Source: Streptomyces sp. NBC_01439
GTDB taxonomy: Bacteria; Actinomycetota; Actinomycetes; Streptomycetales; Streptomycetaceae
Reading direction: 5' to 3'
Assembly: GCF_036227605.1 (NCBI RefSeq)
Contig: NZ_CP109487.1
Coordinates: 1,612,001 to 1,676,000 of the forward strand
Length of the DNA stretch: 64,000 bases
The notes below the pieces were generated by a model that saw only the letters and a program-made list of their open reading frames with translations, was not told the origin of the DNA and made no database searches. Position numbers and translations under genes: made by a program. Below are positions 12,101 to 22,200 of this stretch, in pieces (the stretch's first letter is position 1; every line of letters starts with the position of its first letter).

Positions 12101-15100
12101 GCTGTCGATGCGCAACGGCGTCATCCCCGCCATGCCGGACCACGCCACCCCCAACCCCCACTGCGCTTTCGACGGCAGCCCCCTGTACGTCAACGAGGGG
12201 TCCGTCCCATGGCCGAGCTATCCCGGTGCACCCCGCCGGGCGGGGGTCAGCTCCTTCGGGTTCGGCGGGGCGTACGCGCACGCCGTCCTGGAGGAGGCTC
12301 CCACGCCGGCCGAGCCCGGACCGCCGGTGGGCGGTCCACTGCTGTTCCCCTTCTCCGCGAAGAACGAGGACCGGCTGCGCGAACTGGTGGGACGCCACCG
12401 GGACTTCCTGGCGGAGCGCCCCGGGATCCGGCTCGACCAGGTGTCGGCGACGCTGTGCCTCGGACGCGAGGCCATGCCCGGTCGCCTGGCCGTGTTCGCG
12501 GAATCGCTGCCCGAGCTCCTCGACCGCCTCGACGGCGTCCGGGCAGGCGGCCCGCTCTCCGGGACGCTCCTCGGAGCGGAGGGACGCCTATCGGCCGAGA
12601 CCGCCCGCCGCTGGGTGGCCGGCGAACAGGTGCCGCTGCCCGTGGCGGACGAGCGGCTGCCCAGGCTGCCTCTGCCGGTCTACCCGTTCGGTGGCGAGCA
12701 GTACTGGTTCGAAGACCGGGCCGCCGCCGACCCTGCGGCTGCCCCGGCCTCGGCACCGGTCGAGGCGCCGCCGACCCGTACCGGAACAGAGCGGGTCGCC
12801 GAGGAGGTACGCCGGTTCGTGGCCGGCAGCGGATTTGCCGGGCGCCGCGCCGCGCAGGGCATGGACCGCCTCGACGAGCTGCTGCGCCGCTGGTGCCGCC
12901 ACCTGCTCGCGGCGGGGCCGGATGCCGTGCTCCCCACCGCCGAGCGGCTGCGGGCCCGGCTCGCGGACGAGCCGCGCTACGGCCGCCTCGCCGACGCCCT
13001 CGCCCCGATGACGGCCCGGGCCGGCGGCCGGCCCGCCGCTTCCGCCGCGGCGGAACAGGAATGGCTCTTCCGGGAGGGGGCGGCGCTGGCCGCCGACCAC
13101 CCGGAGCTGGGGCCCTGGCTCGACCTGGTGAACGTGTGCGTGCCGAGGCTCCCGGAAGTCCTCGCCGGCGAGGCGGACCCGCTGGAGGTGTTCTTCTCCG
13201 GCGAGCACCCCGACCTGCTGCTGCGGATCTACGACGGCAACGTGGTGGCCGACCACCACAACGAGATCGTGGCCCGCCTCGTGGCCGGCCAGGTCCGCGC
13301 GCTCCGCGAACGCGAGCCCGGCCGACCGGTCCGACTGCTGGAGATCGGCGGCGGCACGGGCGGCACCACGCGCCGGCTGCTCGACGTACTGGCCGACCGG
13401 GGAGAGGCGGTGACCTACACCTTCACCGACGTCTCCCCGGCCTTCCTTCCGGCTGCCCGCGAGCGCTTCTCGGCCACTCCCGTGCGCTTCGTGTGCAAGG
13501 TGCTCGACCTGGACACCGATCCCGAGGCGCAGGGCTTCGCCGCGGCGAGCGCGGACATCGTCGTCGCCGCCAACTCGGTGCACGCGACCCGCACCATGGC
13601 TGACAGCCTGGCCCGCATCCGGCGCCTGCTCACTCCCGGTGGTGTGCTGATCCTGGAGGAGCTGGTCCGCAACCACGACTGCATGACCGCGATGATCGGA
13701 CCGCTGCCGGGCTACTGGGCCGCCACCGACCCCGAGGCACGCCTGCCGCACTCGCCGTTCCTCGACGTGGCCGGATGGCGCAAGTCCCTCGACGCACAAG
13801 GCTTCGCGCGGACCTGGGCGTTCGGCTCACCCGACCTCCAGGAGCACGAGTTCGACAATGCCGTGCTGCTCAGCCAGACCCCGGGGAACGCGGCGCCAGA
13901 GGCTGGTCGCGCTGCCCAAGTGCCGGACGTGACAACGCCCGTGCCCCGGCTCATGCCGACCGGGCCGGCCGCCGGGCCCGTCCCTACGGCTCCGGCCAAG
14001 ACGACGGCCATGGCTGACGCCGCCGCGGAAATCCGGGAGCGGCTGCGCCCGCTCTTCGCCCGGTTCTTCGGCATCGACACGGAGGGCGTGGACGCGGAGG
14101 CGACCTTCGACCGGTTCGGCATGGACTCGCTCAGCGCCATCCAACTCGTCCGCAATCTCGAGCCGGTGTTCGGCAAGCTCCCCAAGGTGCTGCTCTACGA
14201 GCACCCGACGATCGCCTCGCTGGCCGACTACCTGGCCGCGAACGCCCCGGTGCCCGCCCAGGAACCGACGCCGACGCCGCCGGCGATGCCGGCAGTGGCA
14301 GCGGCTCCCGAACCGGAGCCCGAGCACGGCAACGCACCGGCCTCAGCCTCACCCACCTCGCCTGTGGAAGACCCGGTCGCCATCGTCGGCATGGCGGGCC
14401 GCTTCGCCAAGTCCCCCGACCTGGAAACCTGGTGGCGGAACCTGCGCGACGGTGTCCACCTCGTCACGGAGATCCCCCAGGACCGGTTCGACTGGCGCGA
14501 GGTCTTCGGAGACCCGCACCGCACCCTCGGGAAGGTCAACAGCCGCTGGGGCTCCTTCATCGACGGGGTGGACCGGTTCGACGCCGGCTTCTTCGGCATG
14601 ACACCGCTGGAAGCCGAACTGATGGATCCGCAGCAGCGGATCATGCTGGAGACGGCGTGGAAGGCGGTCGAGGACTCGGGCCACCGGCCCTCCGAACTGC
14701 GCGGCAGCCGCACCGGGGTGTTCATCGGTGCGACCTCGCACGACTACGACTGGCAGTTGCTGCGCGCCGGACGCCACCGCGAGGGTCACGTCGTCAGCGG
14801 CAACGGCCACTGCCTGATCGCCAACCGGATCTCGTACCAGCTCGACCTGCGCGGCCCGAGCGAAGCAGTCGACACCGCCTGTTCGAGCTCGCTGACCGCA
14901 CTGCACCGCGCGGTCCGGGCCGTCCGGTCCGGCGAGTGCGAGTCGGCCCTGGTCGGCGGAGTGCACCTCTTCCTGACCCCGGACCTGTTCGTGGCGCTCG
15001 GCCAACTCGGCATCATGTCGCCGGACGGCCGCTGCGCGGCCTTCGACCGGCGGGCCAACGGCATGGTTCGCGGTGAGGGGGCCGTCGCCGTGCTCCTCAA

Positions 15101-16259
15101 GCCCCTGTCGCGGGCGCTGGCCGACGGGGACACGGTGTACGCGCTGGTCCGCGGCAGCGGTGTCTCGCACGGTGGCGGCGGGCACATGGACTCGCTGATG
15201 ATGCCCAACCCCGGCGCGCAGGCCGAGCTGATCGCCTCCGTCTACCGGGAGGCCGGGGTGGATCCGCGTACCGTCGGCTACGTCGAGGCGCACGGCACGG
15301 GCACCGAGGTCGGCGACCCGATCGAACTGCGGGGCCTGCGGAAGGCCTTCGCGGCTCTGACCGGGCGGCCCGAGAACGAGCCCACCACCCCCTGGTGCGC
15401 CATCGGCACCGTCAAATCCAATGTGGGCCACACCGAAGCCGCCGCCGGACTGACCGGCGTGGTGAAGACCGTTCTGGCGCTGCGCCACGAAACGCTCCCG
15501 CCGACGCTCCACTTCAGCGAGCCCAACCCCTTGTTGGAGATCGAGGACAGCCCGTTCCGCGTCGTGGACCGGCTCACCCCGTGGCCCGCCTCGGGTTCCC
15601 CGCGCCGAGCCGGCGTGAGCGCCTTCGGCCTGGGAGGCACCAACGCCCATGTTCTGCTGGAGGATTACCCGCAGGATCCCGTCGGCGCCGCCGCCACCGG
15701 CGGGCCCGAAGTGGTCGTCCTGTCGGCCCGGACACCGGAGGGCCTGCGGGCCCAGGCCGAGAGACTCCGCGCTTTCCTCGGCACGCGGGAGGCGGAGGGC
15801 GCCCCGGAGATCCCGCTGGCGGATCTGGCCCACACCCTGCGCGTCGGGCGGGACGAGATGGACCACCGACTGGCCGTGGTGGTCACCGGCGCCGGCGAAC
15901 TACCGGGGCTGCTGCCCCGATATCTGAACGGGGTGGCGGACCCCCGGATCATCTTCGGCACGGCCGGGCCGGGCCAGGCCCCGCGGACCGCCGAACCGGC
16001 CGCCGATCCGTACGCCGCCGCCCGGGAGTGGGTCGTCGGCGGACCGCACTGGCGTCCGCGGCGGGAGGTCAGGCAGCCCCGCCGGGTACCACTGCCGGGC
16101 TACCCCTTCACCCCGCAGCGGTACTGGGCGGACACCGTGTCCCAGCCCGCGTCCGGGACCACATCCGGAACCGAGGTCTTGCCGGAGCTCCTGCGGGCGC
16201 TCACCGAAGGCCGCATGACAGTCGATCAGGTCGAACAGTTGATGGAAGGTGCGTTGTGA
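6114..16259 (+). CDS. trans-AT type I polyketide synthase: DH-ACP-KS-KR-ACP-KS-cMT-ACP-KS
   Basis: This 3381-residue protein starts at an ATG 2 bp after the preceding PKS stop. Domains: DH fold (residues 1-300, DHLVHS..VLPG and HPAVLD), ACP (325-400, GLASVD), KS (430-870, Cys605, HASGT in place of HGTGT, GHLEA), KR (1260-1440, GGAGGLGL), ACP (1520-1600, GLTSVQ), KS (1635-2080, Cys1807, HGTGT, GHTEG), C-methyltransferase (about 2225-2590, SAM motif LEIGGGTGG near 2409), ACP (2640-2710, GMDSLS), KS (2750-3190, Cys2923, HGTGT, GHTEA). The DH motif HxxxGxxxxP has Ser at the Gly position, so its activity is uncertain. No AT is present. The last 30 residues form a short helical tail (LLRALTEGRMTVDQVEQLM) that looks like a docking segment. 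The stop overlaps the next gene's GTG start as GTGA. Confidence 0.95.
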   Translation: MAENRLSQRSDAALDLLAGRRAATTVTARDEAVRDHLVHSVPVLPGVFLLDLVLRLVRRAGIDPADVELRRIVFLAPITGTEAGRRVEVVIGEETGGIGGTGLPVTVRSRPADAPESEWQTNCRAYLHTVTDPVVRSVPAERLAGRPQDRTVAVEELYGFVRQLDIHHRGFMKASGSVTVGEDHALARMRLAPEAEPYVDHFHAHPAVLDFATLVPMVLFDTGQRSAADHAFIPISIDSFHAPGPVGAENLVHVPGPVGGRLDADLFDADLEICSPDGTVTARLTGFRAKRIRSADLITRLLAPTTTGPTAPAAPEPVPSGPGARSGTGLHSAVTALVAERLGCAPNDVDPDRGFYDLGLASVDLLGIARSLEERLGTELYPTLLFEYPTVRKLADHLGAEGHGPVCDDTSEPREGPQPHPAAPSPASSDTADPLAVVGLAGRYPGARTPDELWDVLVQGRDCVTEIPADRWDHRAYWDARKGTPGRSYGKWGAFCEGVAEFDAPFFHLSARQAELMDPHERLFLQTAWEALEDAGHSPEGLAGQTAGAVGVFAGVMWNDYQLNGLDRLREGTPEIAGSWSSALANRVSYTFDFQGPSLTVDTACSAALTALHLAAESIRRGECRAAVVGGVNLSLHPYKYLRLAELGLLSSDGRCRPFGEDADGYVPGEGVGAVVIRPLTDALASGDHVYGLIRGSALRHSGRTGGFSVPSPEAQTRVVAAALADAGVPARTITHIEAHASGTTLGDQIEIEALASVYGRDTAERGFCSIGSVKSSIGHLEAAAGIAGLTKLLLCLRHRTVPAARDTGAANPDIRWENTPFRLPEATERWEGAVDPATGEATPRRAALSAFGAGGANVHLIVEEYRQPDADAAPTGRPYAVPLSALTEEQLRAQAGRLSRHLRTHPEIGLADVAHTLRTGRRAMEHRLALVVSDTAGLADALAEFAAKGKPRTAWHQGRVRPGAASGQAVGEASGLSEEALAERWVTGALPLWPDTATGRRVALPTYPFARERYWLGGPGPAAVATQHPSAPGSGETLLYAPRWEARPAADTGGSPFGTGVVVAFDTDARRIAELRSHCRRVVQVRPGVSYARVTPDLYEVSPSEGGHYATLAAALREDGAEPDAVLHLWGLHTAEETDPADTGGLLSAFLLCRAWAVGRRATLPIVYAYTGRAERPQHAAVGGLARSVRQEQPKLALSAVRFAVARPPVTALLAEAAAAGSAGDRPAPEVRYAGEVRSVLAFQPLRTAAAEDAVPLVRPGGTYVISGGAGGLGLHTARLFASRGAGAVVLLGRSSPGPGTDAAVAVLEELGSRALYLRADVTDRDATARAVAEATARFGPLTAVVHCAGVVDDALLVDKGREATERVLAPKVRGAVGLDLATRSQELDYLLLYSSVASVLGNPGATDYSAANRHLDSFAAWREEKRRAGERHGRTLAVNWPLWRDGGMRIDPAAEELVLGRLGAVPLETADALAALETALGSGEHQVVVLRGDRNRLESRLDLALGPGPAGGDRSGADRVGLLERTSDWLAGQVRELLDVDHVLDGAGFLELGLTSVQVVELVRRLTDRFTADFPATLVFRHPDIDSLSAYLVGEHREAVTAAFATEDEATAAGSTGPAAPAAPAVRRGEADEPIAIIGMAGRFPGSAGSRGPAGLWADLVAGRDLVSAVPADRWDHAEHHDPAGVRPGGTDCGHGGFLDDVARFDAPFFGLPRAEAEGMDPQARLLLEVLYEAAEDAGIAGRLRGSATGTFIGQCFSDYEDEMTARRREMGAHDVTGTSVAMAANRPSYVYDLTGPSMVVDTACSSSLYALHLAVEALRRGDCPMAFAAGANLILSPQHYLRSSALGALSPSGRCHTFDARADGYVPGEAVAAVLLKPLSRALADGDPVQAVIRSVAVGHGGRAGSLTAPHPARQTELLLRAWAQADIDPKSIGYLEAHGTGTSLGDPIEVESAVAAFREHTDRTGFCAVGSAKAHLGHTEGAAGLVGVIKTVLSMRNGVIPAMPDHATPNPHCAFDGSPLYVNEGSVPWPSYPGAPRRAGVSSFGFGGAYAHAVLEEAPTPAEPGPPVGGPLLFPFSAKNEDRLRELVGRHRDFLAERPGIRLDQVSATLCLGREAMPGRLAVFAESLPELLDRLDGVRAGGPLSGTLLGAEGRLSAETARRWVAGEQVPLPVADERLPRLPLPVYPFGGEQYWFEDRAAADPAAAPASAPVEAPPTRTGTERVAEEVRRFVAGSGFAGRRAAQGMDRLDELLRRWCRHLLAAGPDAVLPTAERLRARLADEPRYGRLADALAPMTARAGGRPAASAAAEQEWLFREGAALAADHPELGPWLDLVNVCVPRLPEVLAGEADPLEVFFSGEHPDLLLRIYDGNVVADHHNEIVARLVAGQVRALREREPGRPVRLLEIGGGTGGTTRRLLDVLADRGEAVTYTFTDVSPAFLPAARERFSATPVRFVCKVLDLDTDPEAQGFAAASADIVVAANSVHATRTMADSLARIRRLLTPGGVLILEELVRNHDCMTAMIGPLPGYWAATDPEARLPHSPFLDVAGWRKSLDAQGFARTWAFGSPDLQEHEFDNAVLLSQTPGNAAPEAGRAAQVPDVTTPVPRLMPTGPAAGPVPTAPAKTTAMADAAAEIRERLRPLFARFFGIDTEGVDAEATFDRFGMDSLSAIQLVRNLEPVFGKLPKVLLYEHPTIASLADYLAANAPVPAQEPTPTPPAMPAVAAAPEPEPEHGNAPASASPTSPVEDPVAIVGMAGRFAKSPDLETWWRNLRDGVHLVTEIPQDRFDWREVFGDPHRTLGKVNSRWGSFIDGVDRFDAGFFGMTPLEAELMDPQQRIMLETAWKAVEDSGHRPSELRGSRTGVFIGATSHDYDWQLLRAGRHREGHVVSGNGHCLIANRISYQLDLRGPSEAVDTACSSSLTALHRAVRAVRSGECESALVGGVHLFLTPDLFVALGQLGIMSPDGRCAAFDRRANGMVRGEGAVAVLLKPLSRALADGDTVYALVRGSGVSHGGGGHMDSLMMPNPGAQAELIASVYREAGVDPRTVGYVEAHGTGTEVGDPIELRGLRKAFAALTGRPENEPTTPWCAIGTVKSNVGHTEAAAGLTGVVKTVLALRHETLPPTLHFSEPNPLLEIEDSPFRVVDRLTPWPASGSPRRAGVSAFGLGGTNAHVLLEDYPQDPVGAAATGGPEVVVLSARTPEGLRAQAERLRAFLGTREAEGAPEIPLADLAHTLRVGRDEMDHRLAVVVTGAGELPGLLPRYLNGVADPRIIFGTAGPGQAPRTAEPAADPYAAAREWVVGGPHWRPRREVRQPRRVPLPGYPFTPQRYWADTVSQPASGTTSGTEVLPELLRALTEGRMTVDQVEQLMEGAL

Positions 16260-19200
16260 ACCCGAACGTGTCCAGGCGGCAGATCCTGGAGCAGGTGCGG
16301 CGCGGTGAGCTCTCGGTCGCCGATGCGACCGCCCGGCTCGGCGTGGCCTCCCCGGGGCCCGTGCCCGAAAGCGGGGAGACGGTGTGGTTCCAGCCGGTCT
16401 GGGAGCGGACCGGCGGCCCGATCCCCCGCACGACCGGAGCAGCGCTGCCGGCCCTGGTCGTTCTCGACACCACGGCGGACGCGGCTCTCTCCGTCCCCCT
16501 GCCGATCGACACGATCACCGTACGTGCCGTCCCCGGCAGCGCATGGACGCAGGACAGCGAGCGGCAGTACCGCATCGGCGTCGACGAGGACACCGGATGG
16601 GCGCGGCTGTGGGAGGAGCTGGCGGCACGGGACCTGATGCCGCAGCGCGTCGTGGTCGTCACGGCCGCGGCCCCCGAACACTCCCTGGACGCCGTGTATC
16701 CGCTGGTCCGCACACTGATCCTCAGGCGTCAGGACGACCGGCCTGCGGTGGCCTGCCTGGCCGTCGGACCCCACCGCGAGCAGTCCGCGGACGCCCTCGG
16801 CGGGTTCTGCGCCGTCGCCGCCCGCGAGGACCGCAGACTGCACCTGGTCGGCCTGACCGTGGGAGCCGCGGAGGCCGATCCGGTGGGTCTCGCGCTCACA
16901 GAACTCGCGCAGACGCCACCGGCCTCGGCCCAGGTGCGCTACGACGGTGCGAGCCGCTGGACTCGCACCCTCGCGGAGGTCGGTCTTCCGCTCACCGCCG
17001 GAACCGAGGAACTACCCCACCATGGCGTGTACGTGCTGACCGGCGGAGCCGGCGGCATCGGCATGCGGATCGGCGAGCTGCTCGCCGAGCGAACCGGGGC
17101 GCGCCTTGTCCTGATGGGACGCTCCGAGCCGGATGCAGCCCGCCGCGCCGCCTTCGCCCGTATCGAGAACCTGGGTGGCCGGGTCCATTACGTTCGCGGT
17201 GATGTGACCCGCGCCGAGAACGTGGCCGCGGCGGTGGCACTGGCCCGTGCCGAGTACGGACCCGTCACCGGCGCGCTGCACCTGGCGGGGGTCAACGAGG
17301 ACGCGTACGTCGTCAACAAGCCGGCCGGGGCCCACCGCAAGGTGCTCGACCCGAAGCTCGTGGGCGCCCGCAACCTGGACGAGGCGACCCGGAACGAGCC
17401 GCTCCGGCTGTTCGCGCTGTTCTCCTCCATGTCCGCCTATCTGGGCCACCCCGGACAGGGCGACTACGCCGCGGCCGGCCGTGCCCTCGGCGGTTTCGCC
17501 GCACACCGGGCCGGCCTGGTGCGGTCCGGGGAGCGGTCCGGTGCCACGGTCTCGGTCGGCTGGCCGCTCTGGGCGGGCGGAGGCATGACACTCAGCGAGA
17601 ACGACCGCCTGGCCACGGAGACGTTGCAGGGCATGACGGCGATGCCGGCCGAAACCGGCCTCGCCGCCCTGGTGGCCGCACTGCGCTCCGGCCTGCCCGA
17701 GCTCCTCGTCGTACACGGCCGGCCGGCCGTCATCCGCTCCTTCGCCGCGCAGCGCATCGGCCGGGGCGGGGCACCGCGCCCCGGCACCCCGGGCGACCCG
17801 GTCCCTCACGGCCCGGACGCCACCAAGGATCCGGCCGCGACCGCGACAGCACCGGCGATCACCGAGGCGGCCCAGGCGTTCCTGCTCGACCTGGTCGGGA
17901 AACTGACCCGGATGCCGGCCGGAGTGCTCCGGGCGGATCAGGAGTTCTCCACCCTCGGCATCGACTCGGTCATGGTCAAGAGGCTCTCGGTCGCCCTGGA
18001 GGACCGGTTCGGTCCCATGCCGGTGACCCTGTTCTTCGAGCACCGGACGGTTGCGGATCTCGCCCGCCACCTCGCTGACCACCACCCCGAGGCGCTGCGG
18101 GACCTCGCCGCCCCGACGCCGGAGCGGAAGATGGCTCAGCCGCTCGGTACGCGGCCCTCCGCACCTCAGGCGCCGCCGAGCCCCGCCGCGGAGCCGTCCG
18201 TCCCCGCGGACGACCCCATCGCGATCGTCGGGATCGCGGGCCGCTACCCGGGGGCCGCCGACCTCGACGAGCTGTGGCGGGCCCTCTCCGAGGGCCGCGA
18301 CTGCACCGGTGAGATCCCCGCCGACCGCTGGGACAAGGACCGCTGGTTCGACGCGGGGGACCGCCGCCCCGGCTCCAGCTACGGCCGCTGGGGAGGCTTC
18401 CTCTCCGGTGTCAGCCGCTTCGATTCGCTGCACTTCGGCATCGCGCCCCGCGAGGCGGAGCGGATGGACCCGGCCGAGCGACTGTTCCTGGAGGTGGCCT
18501 GGTCGGCCGTCGAGGACGCCGGGTACTCACGTTCCCGGCTGCACCGGCTCACCCGCACCGAAGACGGCCGGCACTCCGTCGGCGTCTTCGTCGGGACGAC
18601 CGGCATGGCGTACGAGCTCGTCGCCGCCGAGGAGTGGGGCAAGGGCAATCCGGTGTCCGCCTACTCGATGGAATTCTCCCTGGCGAACCGGCTGTCGTAC
18701 GTCCTCGACGTCCACGGGCCCAGCCTCGTCGTCGACACCGCCTGCTCCGCCTCACTGACCGCTCTCCACCTGGCCTGCGAGAGCCTGCGGCACGGCGAGT
18801 GCCGCATGGCGGTGGCCGGCGGCGCATACCTCAACCTGCACCCGATGAAGTACGCCATGCTCTCCGAGCAGCGGATGATCTCCCCGGACGGCGTCTGCCG
18901 GGCCTTCGGCGAGGGGAGCAACGGCTTCGTACCGGGTGAAGGCGTCGGCGCGGTCGTCCTCAAACCACTCTCCTCCGCACTCGCCGACGGCGACCAGGTG
19001 CACGCCGTCATCCGGTCCACCGCGATCAGCCACGGCGGCAAGACCAACGGTTACACCGTGCCCTCCCCGAAGGGGCACGCCGCCGTCATCCGGACCGCCC
19101 TGCGGCGCGCCGGCGTCGACCCGCGCACCATCGGCTACGTCGAGGCGCACGGCACCGGTACCGAACTCGGCGACCCCATCGAGATCGAAGGGCTCTCCCG

Positions 19201-22200
19201 CGCGTTCGGCGAGCGGACCACGGACCGCCAGTTCTGCGCGCTGGGCTCGGTGAAGACCAACATCGGCCACGCGGAGGCGGCCGCCGGGATCGCGGGCCTG
19301 ACCAAGGTCGTACTCCAGCTGCGGCACCGCACGCTCGCCCCCACCCTGCACAGCGAACCCGCCAACCCCAGGATCGACTTCGCAGGGTCCCCCTTCCGGC
19401 TGCAGCGGACCGCCGAGCCCTGGCACCCGGCGCGGCAGGGGCTGCCCCTCCGGGCGGCGCTCAGCTCCTTCGGGGCGGGCGGCGCCAACGCGCACGCCGT
19501 CGTCGAGGAGTTCACCCCCCGGCCGCAGGTCCTGCGCACGGATTCCGGAGGAGACCACCTGATCCTGCTGTCCGCGCGCACCCCGGAACAGCTGGCCGCG
19601 ATGGCCGGCCGCCTCGCCGCGCACCGCGGCGCCGCACTCGAAGACATGGCGTACACCCTTCAGGTGGGGCGCGATCCCTTGGAGCACCGGCTCGCGACGG
19701 TCGTCCGGAGCCTGGACGACCTCAGGGACCGGCTGTCGCGCTTCGCCGCACACGGGAACGCCCCCGGCGTGCTCACCGGCCGCTCCGAACCCGGTACCCC
19801 GCGCCCGGAGCACCCCGCCGCACCGGCGGCTCCGACGGGCTCGGGCAGCCTCCGCGAGCAGGCCGAACGGTGGGTGACGGGCGCGGAGATCGACTGGGAC
19901 GCCGCCCACCCTGCGGACCGCCGCCCCTTCATCGTGTCCCTGCCCGGCTACCCCTTCGCGGGACCCTCCCACTGGCCCGCCACCACGGCCGCGCCCACCC
20001 CCCTTCCGGACGGCTGCGAATGGCCGCACGCTGCCCTGGGCCCGCGTACCGAAACCGTCGACGGTACGGCCTTCCCGGTACGGCTGAGCGCCGCGCACGC
20101 CGTGGTGGCCGACCACCTCGTCGGCGGGCGCCCGGTCCTCGCGGGAGTCGCGCAGATGGAACTGGTACGGGCAGCGGCCCGCACCCTGACGGGCCGGCAG
20201 GTCACCCGGCTCACCGACGTACGGTGGCGCTCCCCGTTGGACATGGCCGACGCGGAGGCGACCGTACTGCTCGCCGAGGCCGGTGACACCGTGACGGCGC
20301 GGCTCGTCACCGACGGACCCGACGGCCGAACCGTACGCGCGACCCTCACCGCCCACCTCGACGACCAGCCTGCCGGGTCGGCGCCCACGGACCTGTCGGC
20401 CGTCGTCGGCCGGTGTGCCCGGGAGGAGTCCGGCGAGGCCTTCTACGCGAACGCCTCGGAGCGCGGCCTCTCCTACGGACCGTCCTACCGGCTGGTCCGG
20501 CGGCTGTGGCGAGGAGAGGGCGAAGCCTTGGCCGAACTTGCGGAGCAGCCCGAGGGCGCCGGAACCGGCTGGTGGCTGGAGCCCGGCGTGACCGATGCCG
20601 CCCTGCACGTCCTGCACGGCGCCGCTCCCGCGTGGGAGAGCCCGGCGACGCTGCCCGCCAGTGTGGACGCCGTACGGCTGCTCGCCCCCACCGGCCGGGC
20701 ACGCTGGGCCCACGCACGTCTGACCTCCGCCGACACCGAACGCGGCACCGTCCGTTGCGATGTGACCCTCTGTGACGTGGAGGGCAGGCCGCTCGCGGAA
20801 TTCACCGGCTTCACCGCCGTCCGTCCCGGCCGCGCGTCGCAGGTGCCGTACTTCCGGCCCGTCTGGCGACTGAGCCCGCTCGCCGCAGAACAGGAGCGCG
20901 CCGACGACGCCGGCCGGGTGCTGATCCTCACCACCGGCCACGACCACGGCCTGGGCGACGCCCTGGCCGCACGCCACGCGGAGCGCGCCCACCGCGTCGA
21001 CCTCACCGCCGTCGACGCCGCCTCGGCCTTCGGCGACCTGCTCTCCACAGAGCCGGCCCCGGGCCGGATCTACTTCCTCGGCGGGGTGGAACAGCGCAGG
21101 TACACCCCGACGGATCTCGACCATCTGGAGGCCTCTCAGCGTCAGGGCGCCCTCGCACTCTTCCACCTCGCCCAGGCGCTGGCCGCACGCCGCCCGCGTA
21201 GCACCCGGCTGACCGTACTGACCAGCGACGCCCAGCAGGTCGACGAGGGCATGCCGGTAGCCAATCCCTTCGCCGCTTCCCTCCACGGCCTGACCCGCAC
21301 GCTCGCCCGTGAGCTCTCCTTCCTCCGGACCACCTGCATCGACCTGGCGGGGGACGACCTGGCGCGGTGCGCCCAACTCGGCCGCTGGGAAGAGCTCCTG
21401 GACCGGATCGACGCGGAGCCCGCCGGCACGCCGATGTCCGAGACCGCCCTGTGTGACGGCGTCCGGCTGGTCAAGCGGCTGGAACCGGCCGAGCTCGGCG
21501 AGCCGGCCGCCGACCGCCTGCCGCTGCGTGCCGGCGGACGCTACCTGCTGGTCGGCGGGGCCGGCGGACTCGGGCAGGTCATCGGCGAGCACCTGGCACG
21601 CACGTACGGGGCCCGGCTCATGCTGGTCGGGCGACGAGCGGCCGACCAGCTCCCGTGCGACCTGCTCGACGGGCTGCGCCGCGCCGGCGCCGAAGTGGAG
21701 TACCACCGCGCGGACATCACCGAGCCCGAGGAGATCGGGGCCGCCGTGGCCCGGATGCGGGAGCGGTTCGGCGGCGTGGACGGTGTGATCCACACGGCGT
21801 TCCGGCTGGCCGACCGAACCCTCGCCCGCATGGACGAGGACACTTTCCGGGCGGCCCTCGACCCCAAGGTGCGGGGCACGGTGGCCCTGTGCGGGGCGCT
21901 CGGCACCGAACAACTCGACTTCCTCGCACTGTTCTCCTCCGCCATCGCGCACACCGGCAACCCGGGCCAGGCCAACTACGCCGCGGGGTCGACTTTCCTC
22001 GCCGCCTACGGACGGAGCATGGCCGGCCGCCTGCACTGGCCGGTCACCGTCTTCGACTGGGGCTTCTGGGGAGAGCAGGGTGTCGTCGCGACCGAGGAAC
22101 ACCGCAAGCGCCTGGCGGACTGGGGCATCGCTCCGCTGTCCGGGGCCGAGGGAGTCCTGGCTTTCCGCGCATCGCTGGCCGGCCGGGCACTGCAGATCGC